From Pigmentiphaga aceris (GTDB lineage: Bacteria > Pseudomonadota > Gammaproteobacteria > Burkholderiales > Burkholderiaceae_B), in contig NZ_CP043046.1 in assembly GCF_008119665.1 (NCBI RefSeq), forward strand, positions 3,224,001 through 3,288,000: a stretch of 64,000 nucleotides of DNA. Reading direction: 5' to 3'. Shown here piece by piece: positions 46,698 through 58,635 of the stretch (the first letter of the stretch is position 1; every line of letters begins with the position of its first letter). The position numbers and the translations under genes were made by a program. A model generated the notes under the pieces. It did no database searches and was not told the origin of the DNA. It worked only from the letters and a program-made list of their open reading frames with translations.

Positions 46698-46935
46698 CTG
46701 CCCGCGCTTGGACGTGAACAACACCTATCTCCGGGATGGGGCAATAACGGGCTGGGATTCTACGATTAAACCAAGGTATGACGCGGCAAAACGATAGAGC
46801 AATGTCGGGCCAACAAACAGACGCCTATCCTGTTCGCCATTGGACAGCCCCCAATTGCCAAACCGACACCCACAGATGACGGTAGTAAGAGCCGGCTGCG
46901 GCAGCCACGCAGGCCCCTGATCAGGAAGACCCGTC

Positions 46936-47475
46936 ATGCGCAATCTATCTGTCCCCGTTGGCCCGCTGGACCACAGCACGGGCCCGGCAAACGCACCGGT
47001 AACGCTGGTGGAATACGGCGACTACGCGTGCTCGCACTGTGGCGCAAGCTACACCACCATCAAGGCAGTACAGCTTGCGATGGGCAAGCAGTTGCGCTTC
47101 GTATTCCGCAACTTCCCCGTGACCACCCAGCACCCCCACGGGCTGCGCGCTGCGCAACTGGCCGAAGCGGCGTCACACGTCGGGCAATTCTGGTTGGCGC
47201 ACGACATGCTGTATGCACACCAGCACGCACTGACAGACATCGACCTGATGCGCTACGGCAGCGGCGTTGGCGTCAATGCACTGGCACTGCGCGAAGCCTT
47301 TGACAGACGTTTCGACCGCAAGATCGAAAGCGACTTCATGAGCGGCATGCACAGCGGGGTGAACAGCACCCCGGCCATGTTTATCAACGGCAGCCGTTAT
47401 GACGGGCCGCGCGATGTCGATAGCTTGATTGCGGCATTGAGTCAGGTGGCGCAGTTTGTACTTGCGCGTGTTTGA
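46936..47475 (+). CDS. cytosolic DsbA-family thiol oxidoreductase
   Basis: A 179-residue thioredoxin-fold protein with an inserted helical domain. The redox motif CSHC sits in VEYGDYACSHCGASY (about residue 31), and the cis-Pro loop is NSTPAMFING near residue 145. No signal peptide is visible, so it is probably cytosolic, like the DsbA-like 'thioredoxin domain_4' group used in stress protection. It is divergent from the histidine kinase with 238 bp between the starts, so the kinase pair could control it; this is a guess from position. Confidence 0.85.
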   Translation: MRNLSVPVGPLDHSTGPANAPVTLVEYGDYACSHCGASYTTIKAVQLAMGKQLRFVFRNFPVTTQHPHGLRAAQLAEAASHVGQFWLAHDMLYAHQHALTDIDLMRYGSGVGVNALALREAFDRRFDRKIESDFMSGMHSGVNSTPAMFINGSRYDGPRDVDSLIAALSQVAQFVLARV

Positions 47476-47587
47476 CTAGCTGCCGTGACGGGCAGTGGCA
47501 GTTTGGTCAGCGTCTTCGGCTTCAGGCTTCGATTTTCATGTGAACCCTGGCTTGTCTACACTGCTGGCTTTTGCCTGGACGCACAGG

Positions 47588-48079
47588 ATGAACAACCCAG
47601 TATTTCGGCATCCCGTGCTGGCAGACGCCGCGCGCTGCTTTCAGATCGAATCATCCGCCTACGAAGGTGATGAAGCCGCGACCTTCGAGAAGATCGCGCT
47701 TCGCATCGCGCAATATCCCGAAGGTTTTCTGATCATGGAGATCGACGGGGAAACGGTGGGCTTCATCAACAGCGGCTGCGCGCATGAAGTGCTTATGTCT
47801 GACGACGCGTTCAAGGAACTCGTGGGCCACGACCCTGCCGCGCCAAACGTCGTCATCATGTCTGTGGTGCTGGACGCGGCGTATCAAGGCAAGGGCCTGT
47901 CCACGCAGCTAATGCAAACCTTCGTTGCGCAGATGCGAGCACGTGGCAAGGAGACTATCCATTTGATGTGCAAGGATCGTCATGTGCCGCTGTACGCCAA
48001 GATGGGTTATGCATATGTAAAGCCATCTGCGTCGGATCACGGCGGCATGGCTTGGCACGAGATGGTGATGCGGCTTTGA
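47588..48079 (+). CDS. GNAT-family N-acetyltransferase
   Basis: A 163-residue GNAT enzyme. It has the early substrate-side helices (VLADAARCFQIESSAYEGDE), beta strands FLIMEIDGETVGFINSG, and the acetyl-CoA motif A: VIMSVVLDAAYQGKGLSTQL (Q/R-x-x-G-x-G/A pattern as YQGKGLS). Motif B is HLMCKDRHVPLYAKMGYAYV, as in AANAT-like GNATs. The ATG at 47588 is preferred; starts further upstream add a non-conserved tail. Likely acetylates a small amine; substrate unknown. Confidence 0.85.
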   Translation: MNNPVFRHPVLADAARCFQIESSAYEGDEAATFEKIALRIAQYPEGFLIMEIDGETVGFINSGCAHEVLMSDDAFKELVGHDPAAPNVVIMSVVLDAAYQGKGLSTQLMQTFVAQMRARGKETIHLMCKDRHVPLYAKMGYAYVKPSASDHGGMAWHEMVMRL

Positions 48080-48188
48080 GTAAATGCATTCCGACACCGT
48101 GAACGCGCAACACTCAAGAACGCCGCGACAGTAGCTGGTAACCCGATGAATCTTGCCCCCTATACTTGTTCTTTGTATAGGAGACGGA

Positions 48189-48626
48189 ATGCCCAAAAAA
48201 GTCTGGCTCTTCGTGCTGGGAGTAGCGGTCGGTGCAGTGCCCACCTATGTTGGATGGAACCGGGAAGTTCGCGAGCTGCAGAGCATCACAAAACCGCTTG
48301 CAGACAAGAGCGCCAAGCTTGAACGAGACAATCAAGATTTACGGCTGGCGCTTGGAGACGGCACGAGTTTGCGGTATGACAGACAGGCGCTGTCGACATG
48401 CATGATGACTGGCGCGAATCGGGCTACCGCGATCGGTGCGTATGCGCGCGGGGCCGCGATGGTGCCGCAAGAGGCGGCGGCGTTTGAACCGTTACGGTCG
48501 ATTGTGGTTCGTAATCGCGATGCGGGGGCGAGTCGGATATTGGAGTTGTTGGTTGCTGAATCTGCGAGGCTGGGGGATGCTTGTATTGATGCCAGCAGGG
48601 TGAATACACCGCCATTGCCGAAATAA
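48189..48626 (+). CDS. membrane-anchored hypothetical protein with coiled coil
   Basis: A 145-residue protein. One N-terminal membrane segment (MPKKVWLFVLGVAVGAVPTY) is followed by a heptad-like charged helix (REVRELQSITKPLADKSAKL, ERDNQDLRLALG), and a C-terminal helical part (EPLRSIVVRNRDAGASRILE). The ATG at 48189 has GGAGAC upstream; an earlier in-frame start is rejected for this reason. Similar in layout to small phage spanin-like or secretion-linked membrane proteins, but no identity can be assigned. Confidence 0.65.
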   Translation: MPKKVWLFVLGVAVGAVPTYVGWNREVRELQSITKPLADKSAKLERDNQDLRLALGDGTSLRYDRQALSTCMMTGANRATAIGAYARGAAMVPQEAAAFEPLRSIVVRNRDAGASRILELLVAESARLGDACIDASRVNTPPLPK

Positions 48627-48762
48627 GTAGAAACGGCGATCGATGTGACGCACTCAAGTTGGTAGAAATTCCAGGCCGCTGACATCACTGATGAATTTGC
48701 AGCTTGGCTTTTAGAATGTGACCAGGCAAAACGCACCTCTTTCGTTTCCGGCGGACCCTGAC

Positions 48763-49935
48763 GTGATCCAGCTAACAATAAAGATAATCCTGAGCGGCAC
48801 GCTTGCCGCCATTGCCCTGCCCGCGACCGCAGCAACCGTCGACGAACTCATCCTTGCATGTGAAAAACTGAAGCGCGCCGAAGATCGAGCCAACTGCTTC
48901 AAGGAAGCGATTCGGTCCACTGCTGCACCAGCCGCTGAAGCAAAAACCCAAAGTCAGAAAGCAGTCGCGGTAACGGCTGCTGAAGACGTCGTCAAAGCGC
49001 TCAGGCGGCTGGGCAGCGCTGTATCGGTCGGCATCACCTTGCGTGACTACAGCCAGCTATTGGTGACCGAGTCAGCGGTCATCGATGAAGCGCTGCGCAG
49101 CGTGCCGGACGGCAAGTTCAAGGGATCCGCGCTGAAATCGCGCCAAGCCTTCATCGACGCACGTGAAATCTGGTCTCAGTCCATTCAGGAAGACTACCTG
49201 TCCGTGTTCAGAATCGTGGCAGAACCGATTCTCAAGCGCTATGCCATCGAATATGTCGTCTACGACTTACGCCTGAACAAGCCCTCGGATATTCCGAAAA
49301 GCAGCTTCTTGTCTCCCATTTGGAATGCAGCCCAGGAAGCAGCAGCAGAGGCGGATTCCGAAATCGCAAGCATCATGGTCCCGCCAGCGGCACCTAAACC
49401 CGCTGCCACGGTTTCAGCACCAGTCAAGGCTGAAACTCAGCAGCCCGAGCGCAAAAACCCATGGCAGCGACAACCAACAGCCGAAGACCAACTCGCTGTG
49501 AAGACGCTCAGGAAGATTGACGACGCTGCAGACACCAAGCTGGGTTTGATTGAATACAGCAAGCTGATCAGTGCGGACGTTGTGGCGATAGACCGGGCAC
49601 TTCGCGATATGCCCGACGACGAATTCAGAAATCACATTGTCATCGCCCGGCAAGCGTACATAGACGCTCGGAACGTGTGGCACATGTCTGAACAGCAGCA
49701 GTATTTGTCGCTGTTCGTGGAAGCAGCCAGACCACAGCTGCAACGTTATTCGGTAAGCATTGCCGAGCTGAATGCGGCAGGCACCAGAGACATGACACGG
49801 ATACCTAAGCACCTTTTCCTGTTCCCGATCTGGCGGGAGGCACGGCTTCGGATTGACGACGCAGAGCGATTGTTGACGAGCGCTGGGGCGAATGCCGCGC
49901 CAAAGGCCGAAGCAACGTCACCAGGAAAGCACTGA
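48763..49935 (+). CDS. exported protein built of a duplicated domain
   Basis: About 390 residues. An N-terminal signal (IKIILSGTLAAIALPATAAT) is followed by a short Cys-containing element (LILACEKLKRAEDRANCFKE) similar to the start of VasI-type proteins. Two homologous domains then repeat: first VKALRRLGSAVSVGITLRDY ... SRQAFIDAREIWSQSIQEDY ... LSPIWNAAQEAA, second VKTLRKIDDAADTKLGLIEY ... ARQAYIDARNVWHMSEQQQY ... LFPIWREARLRI. A linker with PAAPKPAATVS joins them. The start is uncertain (GTG 48763, or GTG 48718). It precedes a VasI-like gene by 37 bp and is probably co-transcribed. Function unknown. Confidence 0.7.
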   Translation: MIQLTIKIILSGTLAAIALPATAATVDELILACEKLKRAEDRANCFKEAIRSTAAPAAEAKTQSQKAVAVTAAEDVVKALRRLGSAVSVGITLRDYSQLLVTESAVIDEALRSVPDGKFKGSALKSRQAFIDAREIWSQSIQEDYLSVFRIVAEPILKRYAIEYVVYDLRLNKPSDIPKSSFLSPIWNAAQEAAAEADSEIASIMVPPAAPKPAATVSAPVKAETQQPERKNPWQRQPTAEDQLAVKTLRKIDDAADTKLGLIEYSKLISADVVAIDRALRDMPDDEFRNHIVIARQAYIDARNVWHMSEQQQYLSLFVEAARPQLQRYSVSIAELNAAGTRDMTRIPKHLFLFPIWREARLRIDDAERLLTSAGANAAPKAEATSPGKH

Positions 49936-49972
49936 GTTTGGCCATTCACATATCCACCCGACAACGAAAGAT

Positions 49973-50614
49973 ATGACCACCACGCAATTCATCAGATCGG
50001 CATTTTCCGCGCTTGCACTGTCGTCCGTGGCATACGGTGCTTTTGCGCAAACCAACGCAACCACCGTCGCTGGCAAAGAGATTGCCGAGTGCGCCGCCAA
50101 CACAAATACCGTGTTGCGCCTGGCATGCTACGACGCGCTGGCAACCAAAAACGGGCTAGCTCCGGCGACCAAGCCCACCACGGTGACCGGATCTGGCGAG
50201 TGGCGCACATCAACCCAGACCGACCCGCTGACCGACAAGTCTGTCCATGTTGCGACGCTTATCGCCGACAGCGGCAGAGGCCGCTTCGGAGAAGCAATCG
50301 GGCTGACTGTACGCTGTGCCAATAACAAGACCGAGCTTTACATCAACTGGAATTCGTACTTGGGACTGGAGTCGATATTCACCACGTACAGGGTGGATAA
50401 AGATGCCGCAGCAAAGTCCACGTGGACGATATCTACGGATCACAAAGCGGCATTCTTCCCTGGTTCACCGGTTACGGTGCTCAAGCGTCTGGTGACTAGC
50501 CAATCGTTTGTGGCAAACGTGACGCCTTACGGCGAAAACCCTGTCACTGCGACGTTCAAGACGGCTGGGGCGGAGACAGCGTTGGCTGATATACGGAAGG
50601 GATGTAAGTGGTAG
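49973..50614 (+). CDS. VasI/TagO-like type VI secretion-associated protein
   Basis: A 213-residue exported protein with a signal peptide ending GAFAQ. The VasI signature follows: IAECAANTNTVLRLACYDAL, then GEWRTSTQTDPLTDKSVHVA, GLTVRCANNKTELYINWNSY, the YRVDKDAAAKSTWTISTDHK strand pair, and a final LADIRKGCKW with the closing Cys-Lys-Trp. VasI/TagO proteins are periplasmic accessory factors of type VI secretion, but no other T6SS gene is in the window, so this is an orphan copy. It follows the duplicated-domain gene closely. Confidence 0.78.
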   Translation: MTTTQFIRSAFSALALSSVAYGAFAQTNATTVAGKEIAECAANTNTVLRLACYDALATKNGLAPATKPTTVTGSGEWRTSTQTDPLTDKSVHVATLIADSGRGRFGEAIGLTVRCANNKTELYINWNSYLGLESIFTTYRVDKDAAAKSTWTISTDHKAAFFPGSPVTVLKRLVTSQSFVANVTPYGENPVTATFKTAGAETALADIRKGCKW

Positions 50615-50949
50615 GGGTACATGACGCTAATCGAGCCAGTTCCAACATTTTTAGCCGAGTCTGGCATCAAGACTTCCCAAACGCGTGCCGAATAGTTGCC
50701 TCTCCCCACGAACGAAATTTCAAGGATTTGGGAAATCCCGATTACGGATTTCGCGCAGCTAGATCCAAAGGTTTTACCTTTCGGACTTAAGCCAGGCTAG
50801 CGTCGGCCCGCTGGGTGAGTTCGCTACCACTCCCTCGACTCGCGACCACGCTGCGTTAGCTGTCAGCGCAAATTCAGACTTACCCTGCTTGCCTTAGGGT
50901 TTTCGACATGCCAAACTCGTTTGAGTAACCCTATGTATCAGGAAAAGGC
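50615..50949. other. 335-bp spacer without recognisable gene
   Basis: No frame here has coding character. The stretch is less GC-rich than its neighbours. The only clear element is the ribosome binding site of the next gene (CAGGAAAAGG before ATG 50950). Confidence 0.5.
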
Positions 50950-51555
50950 ATGAAAGGAATTATTGGCATAACGGCAATTTTGGGAAGCATCCTGTTACTG
51001 AACACGACTCCGGCTGCAGCATGGGATGGCCCGTTTGGTCTTGAGATGGGGTTGAGCCTTGATCAGATCAAACGCGTAGCTCCCGTGACATATAGCAAAC
51101 CGACCTATGTCACATCCAAAGTGCCGGTGCCCAACGCAGCATTTGATGACTACCGACTGCTGCTTACCCCGCAAACCGGGCTGTGCTCGATCACAGCTTG
51201 GACTCCTGAAATCGAGGGGCATGCATACGGCGATGCTGTAATGGCCAAGTTTGCACAGCTTAGTTCTATGCTATCGGCAAAATATGGCAAACCATCCAGC
51301 CAATTCGACTTTCTAAGGCAGGGGGCGATCTGGAAGGAGCCCCGAGATTGGATGATGAGTCTGGAGCAAAAGGAACGCACTCTAGCCACCTTCTGGGGCG
51401 GAGACGGTGCGCCACTCCCCAATGGCATCTCCAATATAGCCATCAAGGCAGTTCCTATGAGCTCTCGGGCAGCAATGATCAGCCTAAGGTACGAATTCAA
51501 GAATTTTGAAGAGTGCCGTGCGTTGCTCAACGGGAACTCCTCCAGCGGCCTCTAA
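50950..51555 (+). CDS. exported hypothetical protein, 201 aa
   Basis: A 201-residue protein with a signal peptide (MKGIIGITAILGSILLLNTT ... AAA, cleavage near residue 24). The mature part has WDGPFGLEMGLSLDQIKRVA, a region with CSITAWTPEIEG, and DAVMAKFAQLSSMLSAKYGK. The layout 'G-L-xx-G-x-S/T-xx-Q' then a short-Cys strand recalls small periplasmic proteins that copy early pieces of outer-membrane assembly factors, but I recognise no family. The site AGGAAAAGG precedes the ATG. Base use is slightly AT-rich compared with the core genes, consistent with transferred DNA. Confidence 0.6.
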   Translation: MKGIIGITAILGSILLLNTTPAAAWDGPFGLEMGLSLDQIKRVAPVTYSKPTYVTSKVPVPNAAFDDYRLLLTPQTGLCSITAWTPEIEGHAYGDAVMAKFAQLSSMLSAKYGKPSSQFDFLRQGAIWKEPRDWMMSLEQKERTLATFWGGDGAPLPNGISNIAIKAVPMSSRAAMISLRYEFKNFEECRALLNGNSSSGL

Positions 51556-51615
51556 GAAGGCGCACGAGAGCAGGCACCGCCTGATTTGGGTTGGCTCGGA
51601 GCCACGAGATAAGTT

Positions 51616-52200
51616 GTGGTGGTCAAGTTTTTGTGGACACGGAGATAGGGTGTTTTAGTGGCCAACTTTTTCGTAGTCAGCCGGTAATTGATAGCCCAGC
51701 GTCGAGTGCAGCCGATGGGTGTTGTAGAAGCCCACGATGTAGTGATTGATGTCGACGATCGCTTCAGCCGCATTGGCATAACGCCGCTGCCACACCCGCT
51801 CCATTTTGAGGTTCAGGAAGAAGCGTTCCATCACGGCATTGTCCCAACAGTTGCCTTTTCGGCTCATGCTGGCGACCAGCTCATGTTTGGCCAGCAAGTC
51901 ACGGTGGGCATGACTTGCGTACTGGCAGCCACGGTCGGTATGCACGATCAGGCCAGGCTTGGGCTGACGCAGTGTGATCGCCATCTTCAGCGCGTTGCAG
52001 ACCAATTCAGCAGGCATGGCCGGTGCCGTCGACCAGCCCACCACCTTGCGTGAGTACAAGTCCAGCACGGCGGCCAGGTACAGCCAGCCTTGGTCGGTGC
52101 GGATATACGTGATGTCGGCGACCGGCAGGTCGTGTCGGCTGTCGGTGGTATGCAAGAACTTGCGCTTCCAGCTCAGCTTGAGAGCTGCGCATGCCGTGTA
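51616..52200 (-). mobile_element. decayed IS3-family element, 3' part
   Basis: Only the downstream half of an IS3-type element remains. The right end near 51616 (TGGTGGTCAAG... style) looks like an IS3-type terminus, but the matching left terminus was not found. The transposase inside lacks its N-terminal part and orfA. Upstream DNA (52200 on) is unrelated. Confidence 0.65.
51655..52190 (-). pseudogene. truncated IS3-family transposase (orfB, integrase core)
   Basis: The frame contains the rve integrase core: DITYIRTDQGWLYLAAVLDL, then VHTDRGCQYASHAHRDLL and the Glu helix SMSRKGNCWDNAVMERFFLN, ending GYQLPADYEKVGH. Upstream it reads LSWKRKFLHTTDSRHDLPVA joined directly to DITYI. In complete relatives about 18-20 residues (PNLLxRxF...VWV) separate these, so an in-frame deletion has removed them. 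There is no proper start and orfA is absent. The element is inactive. Confidence 0.8.
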
Positions 52201-52773
52201 TCTATTGGCGGAAGGTCTGCTGCTCGTCGAACGTGAATAAGCACCTTATTTTTAAACACACTGCGTGCTTGGTCACTGTCGCTGACGGAACCCCTGAAGG
52301 CTTTCGTTAGCATACTGGTGCCATCCCAAATCTCGCTTTCCCGCTGCGCAGCCCAACGCTGAGCATAACGTTTAGTCCAAGCGTCACTGCTTCTCAACCC
52401 GTTTTTTGAAGATTTCGACACGCTAAGCATCCTCGCACCTTCTTAGTGACGCCATTAAGCGAACTCTCCCATTTCAATGTCGAATGGCGAACGAGTGGCG
52501 GGAATTTAGCGTAACGAGACGCCAAATTTGTGCGGCTATAGCTGGCATAGTAGGTATTCGCTGGAACCAAGGAGCTCGAACCCACTAGACGGTGTGACAG
52601 CGGCAGGCCCGAAGCGCATATCCGCCGGTCTGTCCGAATCGACGAAGCGACGTGGGGTGCGAATTTCGTAAGATGCGACAGCGCAACCGCATTGCGTCAT
52701 GCAGTATGAACCGTAAGCAACGCCTTGATGCGATATACACTTAGTTACCCAAGTCTGAAATACCGGATGTTGC
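52201..52773. other. AT-richer 570-bp region with a copied 47-bp segment
   Basis: No gene can be supported. An 86-codon minus-strand frame (start 52430, end 52173) exists but shows no recognised domain and runs into the transposase remnant. The region holds a 47-bp copy (52606-52652) of DNA found upstream of tRNA-Leu. Confidence 0.45.
52606..52652. repeat. 47-bp dispersed repeat, copy 1
   Basis: Matches 54153-54199 at 46 of 47 bases (GAC versus GGC near the end). The pair brackets the lipoprotein gene and tRNA-Leu. Confidence 0.85.
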
Positions 52774-53622
52774 ATGAAAAATCGCGCTGCGCGAATTTTG
52801 TCTTTGCTCTTTGTGTTCATGCTTTCGGCATGCACTGAAACACGTTTGGATGGTTCAAGCGATGCGTCGCTTCGCAGCTCTGTTGCAAAGATGCGCGGCA
52901 GCATCTCTGCGGACAAGCGAGCGCAATTTGATCACGCACTTCTATCGATTGGGTTTGGCAGCATCAATTTGAAATTGCTGGATAAGGTCGGCACCCCAGA
53001 GGCCGCAAATATAGGCCTCTCCCCTAGCGTACTTTTAGCGCTGGACGGTAAAAACGTTGCCGAAGTTTTGGCGACCGCCGAAGAAATTACTGCCCGACGT
53101 AAAGAGGTAGAAAAGATAATTGGCCTTGACAACATCAGTCGCTTGCAGCAAAAGAAAGAGAGACACGAGGCAGCCCTTGCCCAGCTTGCCCTTTTCGAAG
53201 TCAGCAAAGCTAGTTTCAAACTACTGCCTCAGCGTTATGGGCGCCCTAAGCCATTGATCGAAATGACAGTGACCAACCGAACAAATCACGCGATCTCCCG
53301 CGCCTATTTTGAAGGAACCGTGAAGAGTCCCGGTCGCTCGGTTCCCTGGATTAAGGAAGAATTCAACTACTCGATCCCAGGTGGTCTGGAGCCGGGTGAA
53401 ACTGTGAGCTGGAGCCTTGCACCCAATGAGTATGGGCCGTGGGGCAAAACCGAGGTTCCCGCTGATGCGATCATGACGGTAACGACGACCCAATTAGACG
53501 GACCGGACAATAAAACCATTGCAGCATCAAGCGATATCACTTCGCTGAAGGTTTTCACCAGTGAAGACGAGCTACAGCTTAATCAATTGAGAAGAAAGTT
53601 CGAGGTAGACGCCAAGCAATAG
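52774..53622 (+). CDS. lipoprotein, DUF6694-like, unknown function
   Basis: A 282-residue protein with a lipoprotein signal (LSLLFVFMLSACTET; lipid-attached Cys at residue 20). Residues 25-70 are helical (SVAKMRGSISADKRAQFDHA, LLSIGFGSINLKLL), the pattern seen in the DUF6694 lipoproteins; a central charged helix follows (AEEITARRKEVEKIIGLDN, LQQKKERHEAALAQLAL). The C-terminal half is beta-rich and Ig-like (PLIEMTVTNRTNHAISRAYF, IPGGLEPGETVSWSLAPNEY). Codon use is more AT-rich than the core genes. Probably attached to an envelope membrane. Function unknown. Confidence 0.75.
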   Translation: MKNRAARILSLLFVFMLSACTETRLDGSSDASLRSSVAKMRGSISADKRAQFDHALLSIGFGSINLKLLDKVGTPEAANIGLSPSVLLALDGKNVAEVLATAEEITARRKEVEKIIGLDNISRLQQKKERHEAALAQLALFEVSKASFKLLPQRYGRPKPLIEMTVTNRTNHAISRAYFEGTVKSPGRSVPWIKEEFNYSIPGGLEPGETVSWSLAPNEYGPWGKTEVPADAIMTVTTTQLDGPDNKTIAASSDITSLKVFTSEDELQLNQLRRKFEVDAKQ

Positions 53623-54005
53623 GCGAAAATTCCACACTCAACTAATGTCAACGAGTTCCCATTCCGGCAACGTTCCGCTCTTGCCGATCTGATCCCCACC
53701 TTTTGAACTCTGAGACTTGCCGGCAATGTCACCGGGTCTCGCCCTCTTTCGACAAGCTACACCGAGACTACGTCGACGCGTGCTTTGACCATTTCCCTTG
53801 ACTAAGCACGGCCGCATGCCACGAACCGCGCAGGACGTACTTTCGGAGATGTGCAGCGCTGGTGCCAGCAACCGCTATGACGAAGATGCTGAGCTTCGAA
53901 CCAGCGCTACATTTCCATGTACACCTGATTTCGATTCAGGAACATCCCGTCTTGCCCAAACAAAGGCGAGCAGACTGCTCAAGCCTTTGATATATAAGCG
54001 AATTC
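53623..54005. other. 383-bp spacer upstream of tRNA-Leu 3' end
   Basis: No gene with coding character was found on either strand, and there is no integrase. It is the expected location for the downstream flank of tRNA-Leu, but no clear terminator is present. Confidence 0.45.
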
Positions 54006-54092
54006 TGGTGCGAGGGAGGGGACTCGAACCCCTACACCTTTTACGGCGTCAGGACCTAAACCTGGTGCGTCTACCAATTTCGCCACCCTCGC
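54006..54092 (-). tRNA. tRNA-Leu (anticodon UAG)
   Basis: An 87-nt class II tRNA on the minus strand with encoded CCA. The acceptor is GCGAGGG paired with CCCTCGC, the D arm GGCGAAATTGGTAGACGC, the anticodon loop TTTAGGT (anticodon TAG), a long variable arm (ACGCCGTAAAAGGTGT) and the T arm GGGGTTCGAGTCCCC. Confidence 0.97.
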
Positions 54093-54152
54093 ACACGCCA
54101 CCGAACAAACCGTACCTGGCCGCTTTCACGTCAGGCGATATGGTCCGGGGCG

Positions 54153-54199
54153 GGCCCGAAGCGCATATCCGCCGGTCTGTCCGAATCGGCGAAGCGACG
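54153..54199. repeat. 47-bp dispersed repeat, copy 2
   Basis: The near-identical partner of 52606-52652. It lies about 60 bp upstream of the tRNA-Leu 5' end (minus strand), between that gene and dapC. Confidence 0.85.
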
Positions 54200-54273
54200 A
54201 TTGTAGCCGAGGCGCGGGCCACTTTTGGCTTGGACGCAGGAATTTTTAAGGTGGGGACGGTACAATTCCTGCT

Positions 54274-55464
54274 ATGAACCCACGCCTCGACGCTCTGCAA
54301 CCCTACCCGTTCGAAAAGCTGCGCGCACTCCATGCGGGTGTTGTGCTGCCGAGCGGCCTGCGACCGGTCAATCTGTCGATCGGTGAACCCAAGCATCCGA
54401 CGCCTGCTTTTATCGAGCAGGCGATCATTGCCAATCTGTCTGGCTTGTCCGGTTATCCGCCAACGCTTGGGCCCCTGTCTTTGCGTACTGCCATCGCGCA
54501 GTGGCTGCAAAAGCGCTATGCCCTGCCCTTGATCGATCCGGCTACGCAAGTGTTGCCGGTGCTGGGCTCGCGCGAAGCGCTGTTCTCGTTCGTGCAGACG
54601 GTGATCGATCCGGCGCACGGCGGGGTGGTGCTCAGCCCGAATCCTTTCTATCAGATTTATGAAGGCGCAGCCTTGCTGGCTGGCGCGCGTATCGAGTTCG
54701 TCAATGATGATCCCTCGCGTGGCTTTGCCTGCGATTGGGACAGCGTGCCGGAATCGATCTGGCAAGATACCCGTCTGGTCTTCACTTGCTCGCCGGGCAA
54801 TCCGGCTGGTCATGTGATGTCGCTGGATGAGTGGAAGACTTTGTTCGACCGCGCCGACAAGTATGGCTTTGTGATCGCGGCGGACGAGTGCTATTCGGAA
54901 ATCTATCTGGACGAAGCCGCTCCGCCGATTGGTGCGCTGGAAGCGGCGCACAAGCTGGGTCGTACGGATTTCCGTAATCTGATGATTTTCTCCAGCTTGT
55001 CTAAGCGTTCCAATGTGCCGGGCATGCGTTCCGGTTTCGTTGCGGGCGATGCCAAGCTGGTGAAGAAGTTCCTGCTGTATCGCACGTATCATGGCTGCGC
55101 CATGAGCGGCGTGGTTGCGGCTGCCAGTGAAGCTGCCTGGCTCGATGAGGCGCATGTGGTGGAAAACCGCCGCCTGTACCGCGAGAAGTTCGACGCGGTG
55201 GTGCCAATTCTTCAGGGCAAGATCGACGTGAAGCGTCCGCCTGCTTCGTTTTATCTGTGGGCCGGGGTGAAAGGCGACGACACGGCGTTTGCGCGCGATT
55301 TGCTGCAGACGGAAGCGGTCACGGTGCTGCCGGGTAGCTACCTGGCGCGTGATGCCTGGGGCCGCAATCCTGGCGCGGGTCGTATCCGCATTGCCCTGGT
55401 CGCGCCGCTGGCCGATTGCGTGGAAGCCGCCGAGCGCATTGCGCGCTTCGCTACCACGCGTTAG
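54274..55464 (+). CDS. dapC: succinyldiaminopimelate transaminase
   Basis: DapC converts N-succinyl-2-amino-6-ketopimelate with glutamate to succinyl-diaminopimelate on the way to lysine and peptidoglycan. The 396-residue fold-type I aminotransferase has the substrate loop SIGEPKHPTPAFI, the pyridoxal region FTCSPGNPAGHVMSLDEW, EC/YS in ADECYSEIY, the PLP lysine (K244) in SSLSKRSNVPGMRSGF, and the Arg motif RIRIALVAPL. The product is typical for Bordetella-type DapC. It starts the dapC-dapD-dapE-prmB cluster. Confidence 0.95.
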   Translation: MNPRLDALQPYPFEKLRALHAGVVLPSGLRPVNLSIGEPKHPTPAFIEQAIIANLSGLSGYPPTLGPLSLRTAIAQWLQKRYALPLIDPATQVLPVLGSREALFSFVQTVIDPAHGGVVLSPNPFYQIYEGAALLAGARIEFVNDDPSRGFACDWDSVPESIWQDTRLVFTCSPGNPAGHVMSLDEWKTLFDRADKYGFVIAADECYSEIYLDEAAPPIGALEAAHKLGRTDFRNLMIFSSLSKRSNVPGMRSGFVAGDAKLVKKFLLYRTYHGCAMSGVVAAASEAAWLDEAHVVENRRLYREKFDAVVPILQGKIDVKRPPASFYLWAGVKGDDTAFARDLLQTEAVTVLPGSYLARDAWGRNPGAGRIRIALVAPLADCVEAAERIARFATTR

Positions 55465-55676
55465 TTCTTTTTTGCGGTTGCGCCCGGGGTAAGACATCAC
55501 CTGGGCGGGCTGCATTTCTATCAGCAGGGGCTGGTGTCGCGATGGCTTGATGTCTCGCAGCACGGTGTCTGTTCTTGCCATGTTGATCGCCATGCTTCAA
55601 CGCATGCCGATCTCACTTTTTTCTTGCACGTGCCGTGTTTGCCGGTACGTTGTCCGACCCATTTTCTGGAATCCAC

Positions 55677-58604
<2,928 letters not shown>

Positions 58605-58635
58605 TCCGTCAGATTTTTTCTAAGGTTCTTCCTCT

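Noticed and set aside
52173..52430. 86-codon minus-strand frame upstream of the IS3 remnant
   Set aside because: No family pattern of IS3 orfA or other domain, and it overlaps the transposase remnant; kept only as a note.
52567..52590. tRNA T-arm-like GGTTCGAGC stretch near the first 47-bp repeat
   Set aside because: The stem does not pair and no acceptor or anticodon arm follows, so not a tRNA remnant I can support.
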